This document shows, piece after piece, positions 14,242 to 21,902 of a stretch of 33,545 nucleotides of DNA (positions within the stretch are counted from its first letter, which is position 1; each line of letters opens with the position of its first letter). The stretch comes from Syntrophaceae bacterium UBA1163. GTDB lineage: Bacteria > Desulfobacterota > BSN033 > UBA1163. Location of the stretch: the NCBI GenBank assembly GCA_002311635.1, contig DBZJ01000141.1, positions 1 through 33,545 of the forward strand, read 5' to 3'. The translations under genes and the position numbers were made by a program. The notes under the pieces were generated by a model. It did no database searches, was not told the DNA's origin, and worked only from the letters and a program-made list of their open reading frames with translations.

Positions 14242-14649
14242 TCAAAAAAGGATTTCCATGGCCTGGTAAGGACAGACCGGAATGCACAGTTCACAGGCAA
14301 TGCACTTGTCCCGTTTAAAGGAGACCTCCATATTCGTCCTTTGGACATCCAATGCCTTCATAGGACAGACACTGATACAGGCCGTGCAGTGGGTGCAGCG
14401 ATCCTCATGCCATTTGACGTCCTGGGCCAAAGATTGGGTCTGCACACCTATCTCGCTGAGATATTTGAGCCCTGCCTCCATCCCGGCCCTCTTCCCGGTA
14501 AGCTCTAAGACGAGCCTTCCCTCTTCCTTGGGTGTAATCCGGGCTCTCATGATATTGACGACCAAATCATAATCCTTGACGAGTTTTGAGAGAACGGGTT
14601 GATCGACGAGATGCTGAGGGTAATTGAGAACAATTCTTTTTTTCTGCAT
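14242..14649 (-). CDS. NIL-domain 2[4Fe-4S] ferredoxin for homocysteine synthesis
   Basis: 135 residues. Residues 1-75 match the NIL domain (RIVLNYPQHLVDQPVLSKL, then IMRARITPKEEGRLVLEL). Residues 80-135 carry two full cluster motifs, CTHCTACISVCP and CIACELCIPVCP. NIL-ferredoxins are paired with the DUF39 protein in the aspartate-semialdehyde sulfurtransferase route to homocysteine described in methanogens (MA1822 with MA1821), where this subunit supplies electrons. The partner gene is directly upstream (14757-15968). The start has AGAGGTG upstream. The gap between the two holds a palindromic repeat. Confidence 0.93.
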   Translation of the reverse strand: MQKKRIVLNYPQHLVDQPVLSKLVKDYDLVVNIMRARITPKEEGRLVLELTGKRAGMEAGLKYLSEIGVQTQSLAQDVKWHEDRCTHCTACISVCPMKALDVQRTNMEVSFKRDKCIACELCIPVCPYQAMEILF

Positions 14650-14679
14650 GGGACACCTCTTTTTAGGTTTCGGATCCCC

Positions 14680-14741
14680 TCCACCCCGCCCTCTCCCCCT
14701 GCCTGCCGGCAGGCAGGCGACGGCGAGAGGAGAAGGGTGAG
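14680..14741. repeat. Nested palindromic repeat with 20-bp core
   Basis: A perfect 20-bp palindrome CCTGCCTGCCGGCAGGCAGG (14698-14717) lies inside a larger inverted repeat whose arms are CCACCCCGCCCTCTCCCC and (reverse complement) CCTCACCCTTCTCCTCTCGC. The outer arms match the family at 6700 and 25561 and the core matches 3975-3994, as if one repeat had inserted into the loop of another. Confidence 0.75.
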
Positions 14742-14756
14742 GAAGTCTGCAATCTG

Positions 14757-15968
14757 CTATATTTTTTTAATGGGTCGTTCTTTCAAGGTTTTAAGAACAA
14801 CCCCGGAATCGACAGAGGGCAGAAGTTCAACGGGCCGGGTCAAAAAGAACTTTCCCGCTTCGATCCACTCCTTCAAGGTCTGAGCCACTTCCCTGGCTTT
14901 CAGATAGCTGGAGAGGCCAGCGGTTGGAATCTCCTTTCCCTGGACCGTAATCCTGCCGCTCTTGAGTTGCCTATAATTCGCCTCACCGAGGCTTCCGGGA
15001 TTACACTGAGGATAGGAATCGCTATAGTCCACCACTTGAGCCAATATCTCCTCATCCCGAACCGTAGTATACCGAAGGATCTCCTCATTTAATACGGGAA
15101 TGGGAACTCCGATACCAACGGTGAGGGTCACTCCATACCCGGTAAAGGAAGTTCCCCTCAGCCACTTCGGGCTCATCATCTTGAGATCTCCCTTTACGGC
15201 AAGGGTCCCAGCGGTCACCTTAGGAATACCGCCTTCCGTCCGTTTCACGTCGGGGTTATGCTGAGTTCCATTTCCCACGACATATCCTATCCCTCCACCC
15301 AGGAAGATTCGAGTACCGATCCCGATGGTTTTGTAAAAGGGGTCGTTCATGAGGGGGCTCAGCTGTCCGGCGTTGCAGTAGTTCGCATTACCCATCTTGG
15401 GCTGAAGAACTCCCATGTAAGTATAGATCATTCGATCTGAAAGATTGACAGCCACATTATAGTTTTGGTAGGCATTTCTTATGTTGAAAAGAACTGCCTC
15501 GTTCATATCCTTGAGGGAGATATACGTTTCCAAAGTCTTCCTGGGATAACAATCTGTCCCATAAGCGGTTGCCGTAAGTCTTACATCCTTGCCGGCAACC
15601 AGTTCCTCAATCACATAGGCTCCCCCATAGGCGAACTTTCCAGGATAGATTCTATTCCTTGGATCATCATCTGGCATTGCAGTCGCCCCTAAGAAAAAAT
15701 CGACCGCCGCAAGACCTGTGTAGACCGGGACATCGTTGAGATAGGTCTTTCCCCCTCCCAGTTTGATCCGGGGTTTTGTGTGTCCTACGTTGAAATAGGC
15801 CCCCGAGGAACACATTGGGCCAAAGGTTCCTGTGGTGACGACATCTACCTCCTGAGCTGCCTTTTTCGCTCCTTTTTCAGCAGCATACCCGATAATCTCC
15901 TCTGCCGTGAGCACAACGGCTTTTCCCTTCTTAATCTTATCATTTATCTCCTCAATGGTTTTGGCCAT
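14757..15968 (-). CDS. Homocysteine synthase (aspartate-semialdehyde sulfurtransferase, DUF39 family)
   Basis: A 403-residue member of the DUF39/HcyS family, which converts L-aspartate semialdehyde and a sulfide or persulfide sulfur directly to homocysteine, bypassing O-acyl-homoserine. Conserved features include GTFGPMCSSGAYFNVGH (C53), YGTDCYP (C140), and the Gly-rich block FLGGGIGYVVGNGTQHNP. No CBS domains follow, consistent with a bacterial short form. GGAGG lies 6 bases before ATG. The NIL-ferredoxin downstream is the known partner, and cysK and an Rrf2 regulator lie upstream, so this is a coherent sulfur-assimilation unit. The reaction is assigned from the family and pairing. Confidence 0.92.
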   Translation of the reverse strand: MAKTIEEINDKIKKGKAVVLTAEEIIGYAAEKGAKKAAQEVDVVTTGTFGPMCSSGAYFNVGHTKPRIKLGGGKTYLNDVPVYTGLAAVDFFLGATAMPDDDPRNRIYPGKFAYGGAYVIEELVAGKDVRLTATAYGTDCYPRKTLETYISLKDMNEAVLFNIRNAYQNYNVAVNLSDRMIYTYMGVLQPKMGNANYCNAGQLSPLMNDPFYKTIGIGTRIFLGGGIGYVVGNGTQHNPDVKRTEGGIPKVTAGTLAVKGDLKMMSPKWLRGTSFTGYGVTLTVGIGVPIPVLNEEILRYTTVRDEEILAQVVDYSDSYPQCNPGSLGEANYRQLKSGRITVQGKEIPTAGLSSYLKAREVAQTLKEWIEAGKFFLTRPVELLPSVDSGVVLKTLKERPIKKI

Positions 15969-16209
15969 GTTTTACCTCCGAATAGTTTAACTGCAGACCA
16001 CGGGTTTCAGAATTCGGATTTCAACTCTCAACTCTTAATTCTTAACTCTAATCCATCCCCATATCGGGGCCACCCATGATCCATACCATAAGATCACCCC
16101 CTGATTCGATTGCGGAGTGCAGATTGCGGAATGCGGAGAAAATAATTCGTAGTTAGCTTTGATTTTATAACTGTTGGCATTGATACTCCGAACTCTGAAC
16201 TCCGAACTT
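15969..16209. repeat. Repeat-rich spacer between hcyS and cysK genes
   Basis: It contains an AACTCTCAACTCTTAATTC-type tract (16021-16051), an ATTGCGGAGTGC / ATTGCGGAATGCGGAG pair (16109-16138) and ACTCCGAACTCTGAACTCCG (16186-16206). No gene, terminator or riboswitch is evident. Confidence 0.55.
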
Positions 16210-17142
16210 TTATTTTATCCCATTAAACAGCCGGGTGCTGATATATCGTTCCCCTGTGTCGGGCAGGATGACGACGATCATCTTCCCTTCGCTCTCTCGC
16301 CTCTTGGCTACCTCAATGGCTGCCCATGCCGCTGCACCGGAGGAGATCCCTGCCAATACCCCCTCTTCTTTGGCCAGCTTTCTTGTCATTCCTCCGGCAT
16401 CCTCGTCCGATACTTCAATGACCTCATCGACCAAGTCCGCTCGAAACACTTCTGGAACAAAACCGGCACCGATCCCCTGTATCTTATGGGGTCCTGGTCT
16501 CCCTCCTGAAAGGACCGGAGAATTCTTCGGTTCCACGGCGATGACTCTGGATTCCGGCTTTCTTTTCTTGAGGACTTCAGAAATTCCGCTAATCGTCCCT
16601 CCTGTTCCCACACCCGCCACTAAGACATCCACTTGCCCATCCGTATCTTCCCAGATTTCCAGAGCGGTGGTCTTTCGGTGGATCTCGGGATTCGCAGGGT
16701 TCTTAAACTGCTGTGGAATAAAATATCGAGCATCCTTTGAAGCCATCTCTTCCGCCATCCTCACCGCACCCGTCATCCCTTCATTTCCGGGCGTCAGGAT
16801 AACCTCCGCGCCAAACGTTCTAAGAAGATGAACGCGTTCAATAGACATGGTATCCGGCATCGTCAGAACCAAGGGATATTTCTTCGCCGCGCAGATAAAT
16901 GCCAAAGCGATCCCCGTATTTCCACTCGTAGGTTCTAAAATAACCGTATCCTCCTTTATCAAACCTGCCTTCTCAGCCGTTTCAATCATCGCATAGCCGA
17001 TGCGGTCTTTCACACTTCCGCAGGGGTTAAAGGACTCGAGTTTCGCTATGACCTGGCCTTTACACCCCACGGTGACTCGATTCAATTTCAACAAAGGGGT
17101 CCGTCCTATCAATTCAGAGATGAAGTTGGCTATTTTTGCCAT
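16210..17142 (-). CDS. cysK: Cysteine synthase A
   Basis: A 310-residue fold-type II PLP enzyme that makes cysteine from O-acetylserine and sulfide. The PLP lysine is K45 in [20 protein letters not shown] (phosphate/substrate loop), the GTGGTISG cofactor loop near residue 177 and the [11 protein letters not shown] segment are all present. The frame is open further upstream, but ATG 17142 ([10 protein letters not shown]) has AGGAG at the right distance and gives the family length. The longer 398-residue version would overlap the regulator gene. The Rrf2 regulator ends 52 bases upstream on the same strand, implying co-regulation. Confidence 0.97.
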   Translation of the reverse strand: MAKIANFISELIGRTPLLKLNRVTVGCKGQVIAKLESFNPCGSVKDRIGYAMIETAEKAGLIKEDTVILEPTSGNTGIALAFICAAKKYPLVLTMPDTMSIERVHLLRTFGAEVILTPGNEGMTGAVRMAEEMASKDARYFIPQQFKNPANPEIHRKTTALEIWEDTDGQVDVLVAGVGTGGTISGISEVLKKRKPESRVIAVEPKNSPVLSGGRPGPHKIQGIGAGFVPEVFRADLVDEVIEVSDEDAGGMTRKLAKEEGVLAGISSGAAAWAAIEVAKRRESEGKMIVVILPDTGERYISTRLFNGIK

Positions 17143-17194
17143 CGCTGCTCCTAAAAAATGACCCTGAGCGCTTAGCGCTATGCGCAGAGCATAT

Positions 17195-17638
17195 TTAAAT
17201 CTGGTACGTCGCCGAGTCGCGTCCTTCTTTTTCCTTTCTCCGGTTAACCATATCTTCCAAGGTAACGGAATAAAAAATTTGTGAGATGGCATCCGAAACT
17301 TCTTTCCAGATATCTCGAGTGACACACGAGGAGGTTTTCTGACAGGCCTTCGAATCATGCAAACATTCAACCAAATTGAGCGCTCCCTCCAGGGTCTCAA
17401 CCACATCGTACAAACAGATTTGAGAAGGAGCCTTCGCTAACGAATACCCGCCTTTGGACCCACGAATTGATTTCACCAAACCCGCAGCACGAAGCGGATT
17501 GATCACCTGCTCAAGATACTTTAGGGAAATATCTTCCTTCCTGGCTATCTCCTTCAACTCAATAGGCCCTTCCCCATAATGAGAGGCAAGCTCTAACATC
17601 GCCCTTGCCCCATATCTGATTTTCGTTGAAATTTTCAT
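17195..17638 (-). CDS. Rrf2-family regulator, IscR/CymR-like
   Basis: 147 residues. An N-terminal winged helix ([18 protein letters not shown], then [19 protein letters not shown] and [10 protein letters not shown]) is followed by three cysteines C92, C99 and C105, close to the IscR cluster ligands C92/C98/C104. It may therefore sense an Fe-S cluster, although CymR-type members that respond to cysteine synthase are an alternative, favoured by the adjacent cysK. It leads the cysK-hcyS-NIL run and carries an operator-like inverted repeat over its own -10 (17669-17689), suggesting autoregulation. Confidence 0.93.
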   Translation of the reverse strand: MKISTKIRYGARAMLELASHYGEGPIELKEIARKEDISLKYLEQVINPLRAAGLVKSIRGSKGGYSLAKAPSQICLYDVVETLEGALNLVECLHDSKACQKTSSCVTRDIWKEVSDAISQIFYSVTLEDMVNRRKEKEGRDSATYQI

Positions 17639-17668
17639 GAGTTATTAAATCATACTTTTTCTATAGGA

Positions 17669-17706
17669 ATTAGGATTTATTAACCTAATGTTCTGTCGGT
17701 TGTCAA
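17669..17706 (-). promoter_or_regulatory. Promoter and operator of the Rrf2-cysK unit
   Basis: The minus strand shows TTGACA (17701-17706), a 17-base spacer and TTAATA (17678-17683). The inverted repeat ATTAGG-N9-CCTAAT (17669-17674 and 17684-17689) spans the -10, a typical position for a repressor site of the adjacent regulator. Confidence 0.6.
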
Positions 17707-17761
17707 GGGCTGTTGCAGGGTTTGCGGGATTGAATAAGTAAGGGGAAGTTGATGGTTCTTT

Positions 17762-19153
17762 CTAAACGATCTTTACTACCAAGACCTTTTCTGTCTTCTC
17801 GGTCACCTTTGCCCGTTCATCAATGCGATACCCGACGATCCATACAATCCTCTCTCCTGAAACGAGCAGGGGGATATTGGGCCTCTCAACCTTTGGGACC
17901 TTATGATCAATAAAGAATTCTTTCAACTTTTGAGTTCCTTTCACTCCCAACGGATGGAACCGATCGCCCGGTCTGAAATTCCTCATCTTCAACGGAAATT
18001 GTAGGCTTCCGTAATCCACGAGAGCTGTGTTGGCAGGTCCATTGTAATCTTTAAGCTTGTGTCGATCCGTCTCCTCAACGACCACTTCCTTTCCAATCTC
18101 TTCGATAAAGGTACTGCCCGGGGAGCGAAGTTCAACTTCAAAAGGCGGTAACGGTTTTACCTTTCCCTTCCCCAACAAAACCAGGTCGTAGCGTTTCTCA
18201 ACCCAGGCTCCATGGGGCAACTCGAGAAGAAAACTTGGAGAAGATTGGCGCAATTTCTCATAAATTTTATGAACCTCTGACCACTCTCCTTCCTCCACGC
18301 CCGTTCCCCAATTATAAACTTTCTCCAAGATCTTCTTCATCACTCTCCACTGAACGGCTTGATGAAGGGATCGGTATTCTGAGAATTTGAAGAAAAGGGT
18401 ATCCTTCTCCTTCCGGACAATCTCTTGATACGCCGCCTCGGCGCCTTTCTCTAAATAGTCATTTTCTTCCCTGAGAATGTTCGAGGTCCTCAGGAGGGTC
18501 TCTTTGAAATTCGGCTGATACTCCCTTTCCATCAACGGAATCAGAGTCAGGCGGATTCTGTTCCGAAGGTAATCGCTCTCGAGATTTGACGAATCTAGTA
18601 GAAAAGGGACCTTTTTCTCTGCGGCGAAGGTTCGAATCTCCTCCCTCCACACTCCAAGAAGAGGTCGAATCACCCTTCCTTCCCGAATGGGAAGCATCCC
18701 TTTTAGGCCCTGTAACCCAGATCCCCTGATTAGTTTTAAGAGCACCGTCTCCACCTGATCATCCGCGTGGTGGCCGAGTACGATCTTCTGTGCTTCATGC
18801 CTTTGGAGAAGGTTATAAAAGAAGTGGAAACGAATCCTTCTGGCTGCATCCTGCGGAGAGAGCCCCATCGTTTTTTGAAATTCTTTTACATTGAATTGTC
18901 CGTATTCCAAAGGCAAGCCAAGCCGTGCCGCCTCCTTCCGAACCATCTCGGCTTCGTCTTCCGACTCGACGGGTCGGAAACCATGATTGACATGAGCTAC
19001 GATAAGTGAGAGGTCAAACGCTTCGCGGCAGGCGTATAATAGATGGAGGAGGACCATTGAATCCACCCCTCCCGAGACACCCACAATCAACCGATCACCT
19101 TTTTCCACTAAACGGTGGCAGTCAATGGCCCTTTTGAATTGATCCAATAGCAT
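17762..19153 (-). CDS. tilS: tRNA(Ile)-lysidine synthase
   Basis: 463 residues. TilS ligates lysine to C34 of tRNA-Ile with CAT anticodon, switching its decoding from AUG to AUA. The PP-loop is GVSGGVDSMVLLHLL (about 25-39). Family motifs AHVNHGFRP, LGHHADDQVETVL, IRPLL and DSSNLESDYLRNRIR are all present, followed by the TilS C-terminal domain (MRNFRPGDRFHPLG). The initiation site is weak (GAGTCAGG before ATG). A lipoprotein gene lies 9 bases upstream, so both may share a transcript. It is the fourth PP-loop enzyme in the window. Confidence 0.97.
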   Translation of the reverse strand: MLLDQFKRAIDCHRLVEKGDRLIVGVSGGVDSMVLLHLLYACREAFDLSLIVAHVNHGFRPVESEDEAEMVRKEAARLGLPLEYGQFNVKEFQKTMGLSPQDAARRIRFHFFYNLLQRHEAQKIVLGHHADDQVETVLLKLIRGSGLQGLKGMLPIREGRVIRPLLGVWREEIRTFAAEKKVPFLLDSSNLESDYLRNRIRLTLIPLMEREYQPNFKETLLRTSNILREENDYLEKGAEAAYQEIVRKEKDTLFFKFSEYRSLHQAVQWRVMKKILEKVYNWGTGVEEGEWSEVHKIYEKLRQSSPSFLLELPHGAWVEKRYDLVLLGKGKVKPLPPFEVELRSPGSTFIEEIGKEVVVEETDRHKLKDYNGPANTALVDYGSLQFPLKMRNFRPGDRFHPLGVKGTQKLKEFFIDHKVPKVERPNIPLLVSGERIVWIVGYRIDERAKVTEKTEKVLVVKIV

Positions 19154-19162
19154 ACCTGACTC

Positions 19163-19648
19163 TTACATCTTCTTTTCTCCTAACGGACCCACTCGAATTT
19201 CCACAACGGCCGTACCATACCATTTTTCAACAATCTTGATCGTACACGTTTTATCCGGTTTTGAGAAATTGAGAACGGATTCTTTCCCCTTAAAGCTGTT
19301 CACTGCTTTCCAATTGTCTTTTCCCATTTGGTAGTTAAAGAAATCCATCAAGGAGTCTACATCGAGACGCCATTTTGAAAAAACCAGAATGCCCGCTTTA
19401 AATCCGGGAGTCTCATAGACAAAAGACTTATTCTGCCTATAATTCAACTCGCTTGGGACACGGACATCGTCGAAATAATAATACTTACCCATCCCCTCCT
19501 CTGACGTCGCCTCTCCCGTCACTCCTCCTGCAGGCTGACCCTGCTGGCGCTCCTTCACCGTTGTCGTACAGCCCATCCACGTCGCACTCAGAACGATCAG
19601 CAGCCACAAAGCGATAACCGAATTCCTTCGAAAGATATTTTGGCTCAT
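19163..19648 (-). CDS. Putative lipoprotein upstream of tilS
   Basis: 161 residues. The start ATG 19648 has GGGAGGG 6 bases ahead and gives an N-terminus RRNSVIALWLLIVLSATWMGC, a hydrophobic segment ending at a likely lipidated Cys (residue about 26; the -3 residue is atypical). The mature domain is alpha/beta (VPSELNYRQNKSFVYETPG, SLMDFFNYQMGKDNWK, SFKGKESVLNFSKPDKTCTIKIVEKW). The pattern recurs in deltaproteobacterial lipoproteins as far as I know, but I cannot name a function. A longer frame upstream adds 40 residues without a ribosome binding site and is rejected. Confidence 0.82.
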   Translation of the reverse strand: MSQNIFRRNSVIALWLLIVLSATWMGCTTTVKERQQGQPAGGVTGEATSEEGMGKYYYFDDVRVPSELNYRQNKSFVYETPGFKAGILVFSKWRLDVDSLMDFFNYQMGKDNWKAVNSFKGKESVLNFSKPDKTCTIKIVEKWYGTAVVEIRVGPLGEKKM

Positions 19649-19783
19649 GGTATCCCTCCCGTATGATGGAATATAAGATGATAAAAAATTTCTACCATTC
19701 CCCATTGAGAAAAGCAAGAAGAAATAAAAGAGCCCGCCAAAGCCCAGCCCTGGGAGTGCATCGATCAAAACTCACGAAGAAAT

Positions 19784-19812
19784 AAAAAGGGCCGCTTTTA
19801 CACAGCGGCCCT
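19784..19812 (-). terminator. Strong intrinsic terminator after the secreted-protein gene
   Basis: On the minus strand AGGGCCGCT and AGCGGCCCT form a 9-bp perfect stem with a short loop followed by TTTTTATTT. It lies about 30 bases past the stop codon of the 19842-20420 gene. Confidence 0.9.
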
Positions 19813-19841
19813 CAAAATTGGGTGTTTCTACAGTATAAGGA

Positions 19842-20420
19842 TTACCAATGACCTATCCTCCCGTACCCCCCCTCACCAGGATAATAAAGATCGACATCGA
19901 CATACCCCAGCCTTGGGAGATTCCCCTGATCGAAAGGAGCGGGCAGGGTATACGCATATTGGTTCGGCGTTAACTCGAAACTGAACGGGAGAACGACCTC
20001 ATTGCTCTCGTTCCCAGCCTTGTCAAATACAGCAACCTTCAGGGTAATCTGTGTCCACTCAGGCAAGTACCCTGCATTTGTACTGTACGTATTCCACTGG
20101 ATATACCCCTTGAAGTGCTTTTGATATTGAGGTTTCAGATAGATCCAATCGGTCGGGTAATGACCATAACCCACCTCGTCCACCATCGAGGCGATTCGAA
20201 GCATGTCCCCATCTGGATCATCTGCCTCAAGATAGATTTTCCAAATATATCCATAATATCCCTTCTCGACGGCAAAGGCATGGGTGATGACTGGGGCATG
20301 CGTACCTGGTTTGGTTGGTCCTCCCTCGTACGGAAATAATTGAGCCCGTCCTTGAAAAGGCATGAAAAGGACTAAGGCTGACAAAACGCTTATAAAATAA
20401 AGGGCCCTTTTATAATTCAT
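19842..20420 (-). CDS. Secreted hypothetical protein
   Basis: 192 residues. The start ATG 20420 has GGGAGG 9 bases upstream and gives a signal peptide (RALYFISVLSALVLFMPFQGRAQ). The mature protein is rich in aromatics and Gly. The central block (IWKIYLEADDPDGDMLRIAS, then TLKVAVFDKAGNESNEVVLPFSF) resembles Ig-like/cadherin-like beta domains with a DPDGD metal loop and a DKAGN turn. A Tyr/Gly/Pro-rich tail ends GYGRIGHW. It is probably a periplasmic or surface protein of unknown role. A longer upstream frame lacks a binding site. It ends at a strong terminator and is probably monocistronic. Confidence 0.82.
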   Translation of the reverse strand: MNYKRALYFISVLSALVLFMPFQGRAQLFPYEGGPTKPGTHAPVITHAFAVEKGYYGYIWKIYLEADDPDGDMLRIASMVDEVGYGHYPTDWIYLKPQYQKHFKGYIQWNTYSTNAGYLPEWTQITLKVAVFDKAGNESNEVVLPFSFELTPNQYAYTLPAPFDQGNLPRLGYVDVDLYYPGEGGYGRIGHW

Positions 20421-20567
20421 CGAAAGCACCTCCCTTCTTTGATATATAATGTAAGCTCGATAGGCGTAAATATCAAGAAAGTGGAAAAACGACAAATAGG
20501 CTGGTTTAGGCGTCTTGCGCCGAGGGAAAATGACAATAATACCAATCAATCATGGGTTTATGGGGGT

Positions 20568-21773
20568 TCATTTCTCTTGGAGGTGGGAAGGTCTCCGCCC
20601 ACCTTTTTGAAGGGTAATGATCTCCTTTTTCGCCTCCTCAAAGATCTGTTTAAGAGGAACTCCTTTTTCTAAGGCCAACCTCTTACAATCTTCATATTCC
20701 GGGGAAAGGTTGACGACCTTGCCTTCCCATCTCGACACTTTGAAACGGATTCTTCCATACTTCGTTTGACAGGGTATGATTTCCCTGTCGGCCTTCGCCC
20801 TCTCCTCTTCATGCCATCTCAAACCAATCGTCGTCGTCTCTTCGAAAAGAAATTTTATGACAGAAGCCAGCATTTCGGACGGACAGATCACGGTGAGCAG
20901 ATGGCCTGGCCGATTCTTCTTCATCAGAATGGGAGTGATGAACACCTCGAGGACTTTCATGGCCAAGAGTTTTTCCATCACATAGTCATAGAACTGAGGG
21001 TTCATGTCATCAATATTCGTTTCGATGACGACGACCCTTTCTTTTCCAAAGGCCGACCCCAAGGTCCCGACGATCAGCCTCAGAAGATTCGGATGGGGGA
21101 GGTCGGCTCGGCCGGCCCCATAGCCAATTCGGTCTATGTTGATCGGAGGCATTGAACCGAACTCAGATCCCAGTGTGGTGAGGATAGCGGCACCCGTGGG
21201 CGTGAAAAGCTCCCTCTCCACTCCCGACGAAAAGATCGTTTTCCCTTCCATCAACAAAAGTGTCGCAGGGGCTGGGACCGGAAGGGTTCCATGTTCGCAT
21301 TTTACAAATCCTCCTCCCACATTCACCCTGGAGACATAGGTCTTTTCAATCCCCAGCTGTCGGATGCCCCATACCGACCCGACAATGTCGACAATGGAAT
21401 CCAGTCCGCCCACTTCATGAAAGTGGACCTCCTCCGCCGGAGTTCGGTGGATCTTCGCCTCCACCGAAGCAATCCGCTTGAAAATTTCCTTGCTCTTCTC
21501 CTTCACATCGGTTTCCACTCCGCTTCTTTCAATGATCCTCAGAATCTCTTTCAAATTGCGATGGGTTCTCTTCTCATTTCTTCCTTCAACGATCACCTGG
21601 GTGGCCGCGAGACTCCCCTTCAAAACCCTCTCCGTTTTTAAACGCACGGTCGGGATTCGGAGTTTTTTCAGCTCTTCCCTCAGTCCTCGAGGGCTCAGCC
21701 CGGCATCGATCAGGGAACCGAGAATCATATCCCCGCTGGCTCCCGAAAAACAATCAAAATAGGCGATTCGCAT
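20568..21773 (-). CDS. larC: Nickel-pincer cofactor biosynthesis protein LarC
   Basis: A 401-residue LarC (DUF111). LarC inserts nickel into the bisthiolated pyridinium nucleotide made by LarB and LarE. The N-terminus MRIAYFDCFSGASGDMILG and the HFHEVGGLDSIVDIVG block are signature motifs, followed by GYGAGRADLPHPNLLRL and the CTP-hydrolysing C-terminal part (VIETNIDDMNPQFYDYVMEKL). LarC is one continuous frame here, whereas L. plantarum needs a frameshift to join LarC1 and LarC2. GAGGAG lies 7 bases before ATG 21773. larE is 7.7 kb away on the same strand; larB is not seen. Confidence 0.96.
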   Translation of the reverse strand: MRIAYFDCFSGASGDMILGSLIDAGLSPRGLREELKKLRIPTVRLKTERVLKGSLAATQVIVEGRNEKRTHRNLKEILRIIERSGVETDVKEKSKEIFKRIASVEAKIHRTPAEEVHFHEVGGLDSIVDIVGSVWGIRQLGIEKTYVSRVNVGGGFVKCEHGTLPVPAPATLLLMEGKTIFSSGVERELFTPTGAAILTTLGSEFGSMPPINIDRIGYGAGRADLPHPNLLRLIVGTLGSAFGKERVVVIETNIDDMNPQFYDYVMEKLLAMKVLEVFITPILMKKNRPGHLLTVICPSEMLASVIKFLFEETTTIGLRWHEEERAKADREIIPCQTKYGRIRFKVSRWEGKVVNLSPEYEDCKRLALEKGVPLKQIFEEAKKEIITLQKGGRRPSHLQEK

Positions 21774-21779
21774 CACTCA

Positions 21780-21902
21780 TCTCCTCATCACCGTTTCACC
21801 ACGTCTTATCTTTTCGATTCCGCATTCCGCATTCTGAAATCAGCCATTCTCCCTGTCTTTCCATCTCCGCGTCTCCGTATCTCCGTTTCACCGCGTCTCT
21901 TC
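21780..21902. repeat. Degenerate CGCATTC / CTCCGTTTCACC repeats
   Basis: The gap between larC and the peptidase gene consists of TTCCGCATTCCGCATTCTG and imperfect copies of CTCCGCGTCTCCGTATCTCC and CGTTTCACCGCGTCTC. The first unit is the reverse complement of the GCGGAATGCGGAG tract at 16109-16138. No gene or terminator is visible. Confidence 0.5.

Noticed and set aside
17143..17406. 88-residue upstream extension of cysK
   Set aside because: It overlaps the Rrf2 gene in another frame; the family length and the AGGAG site support the start at 17142.
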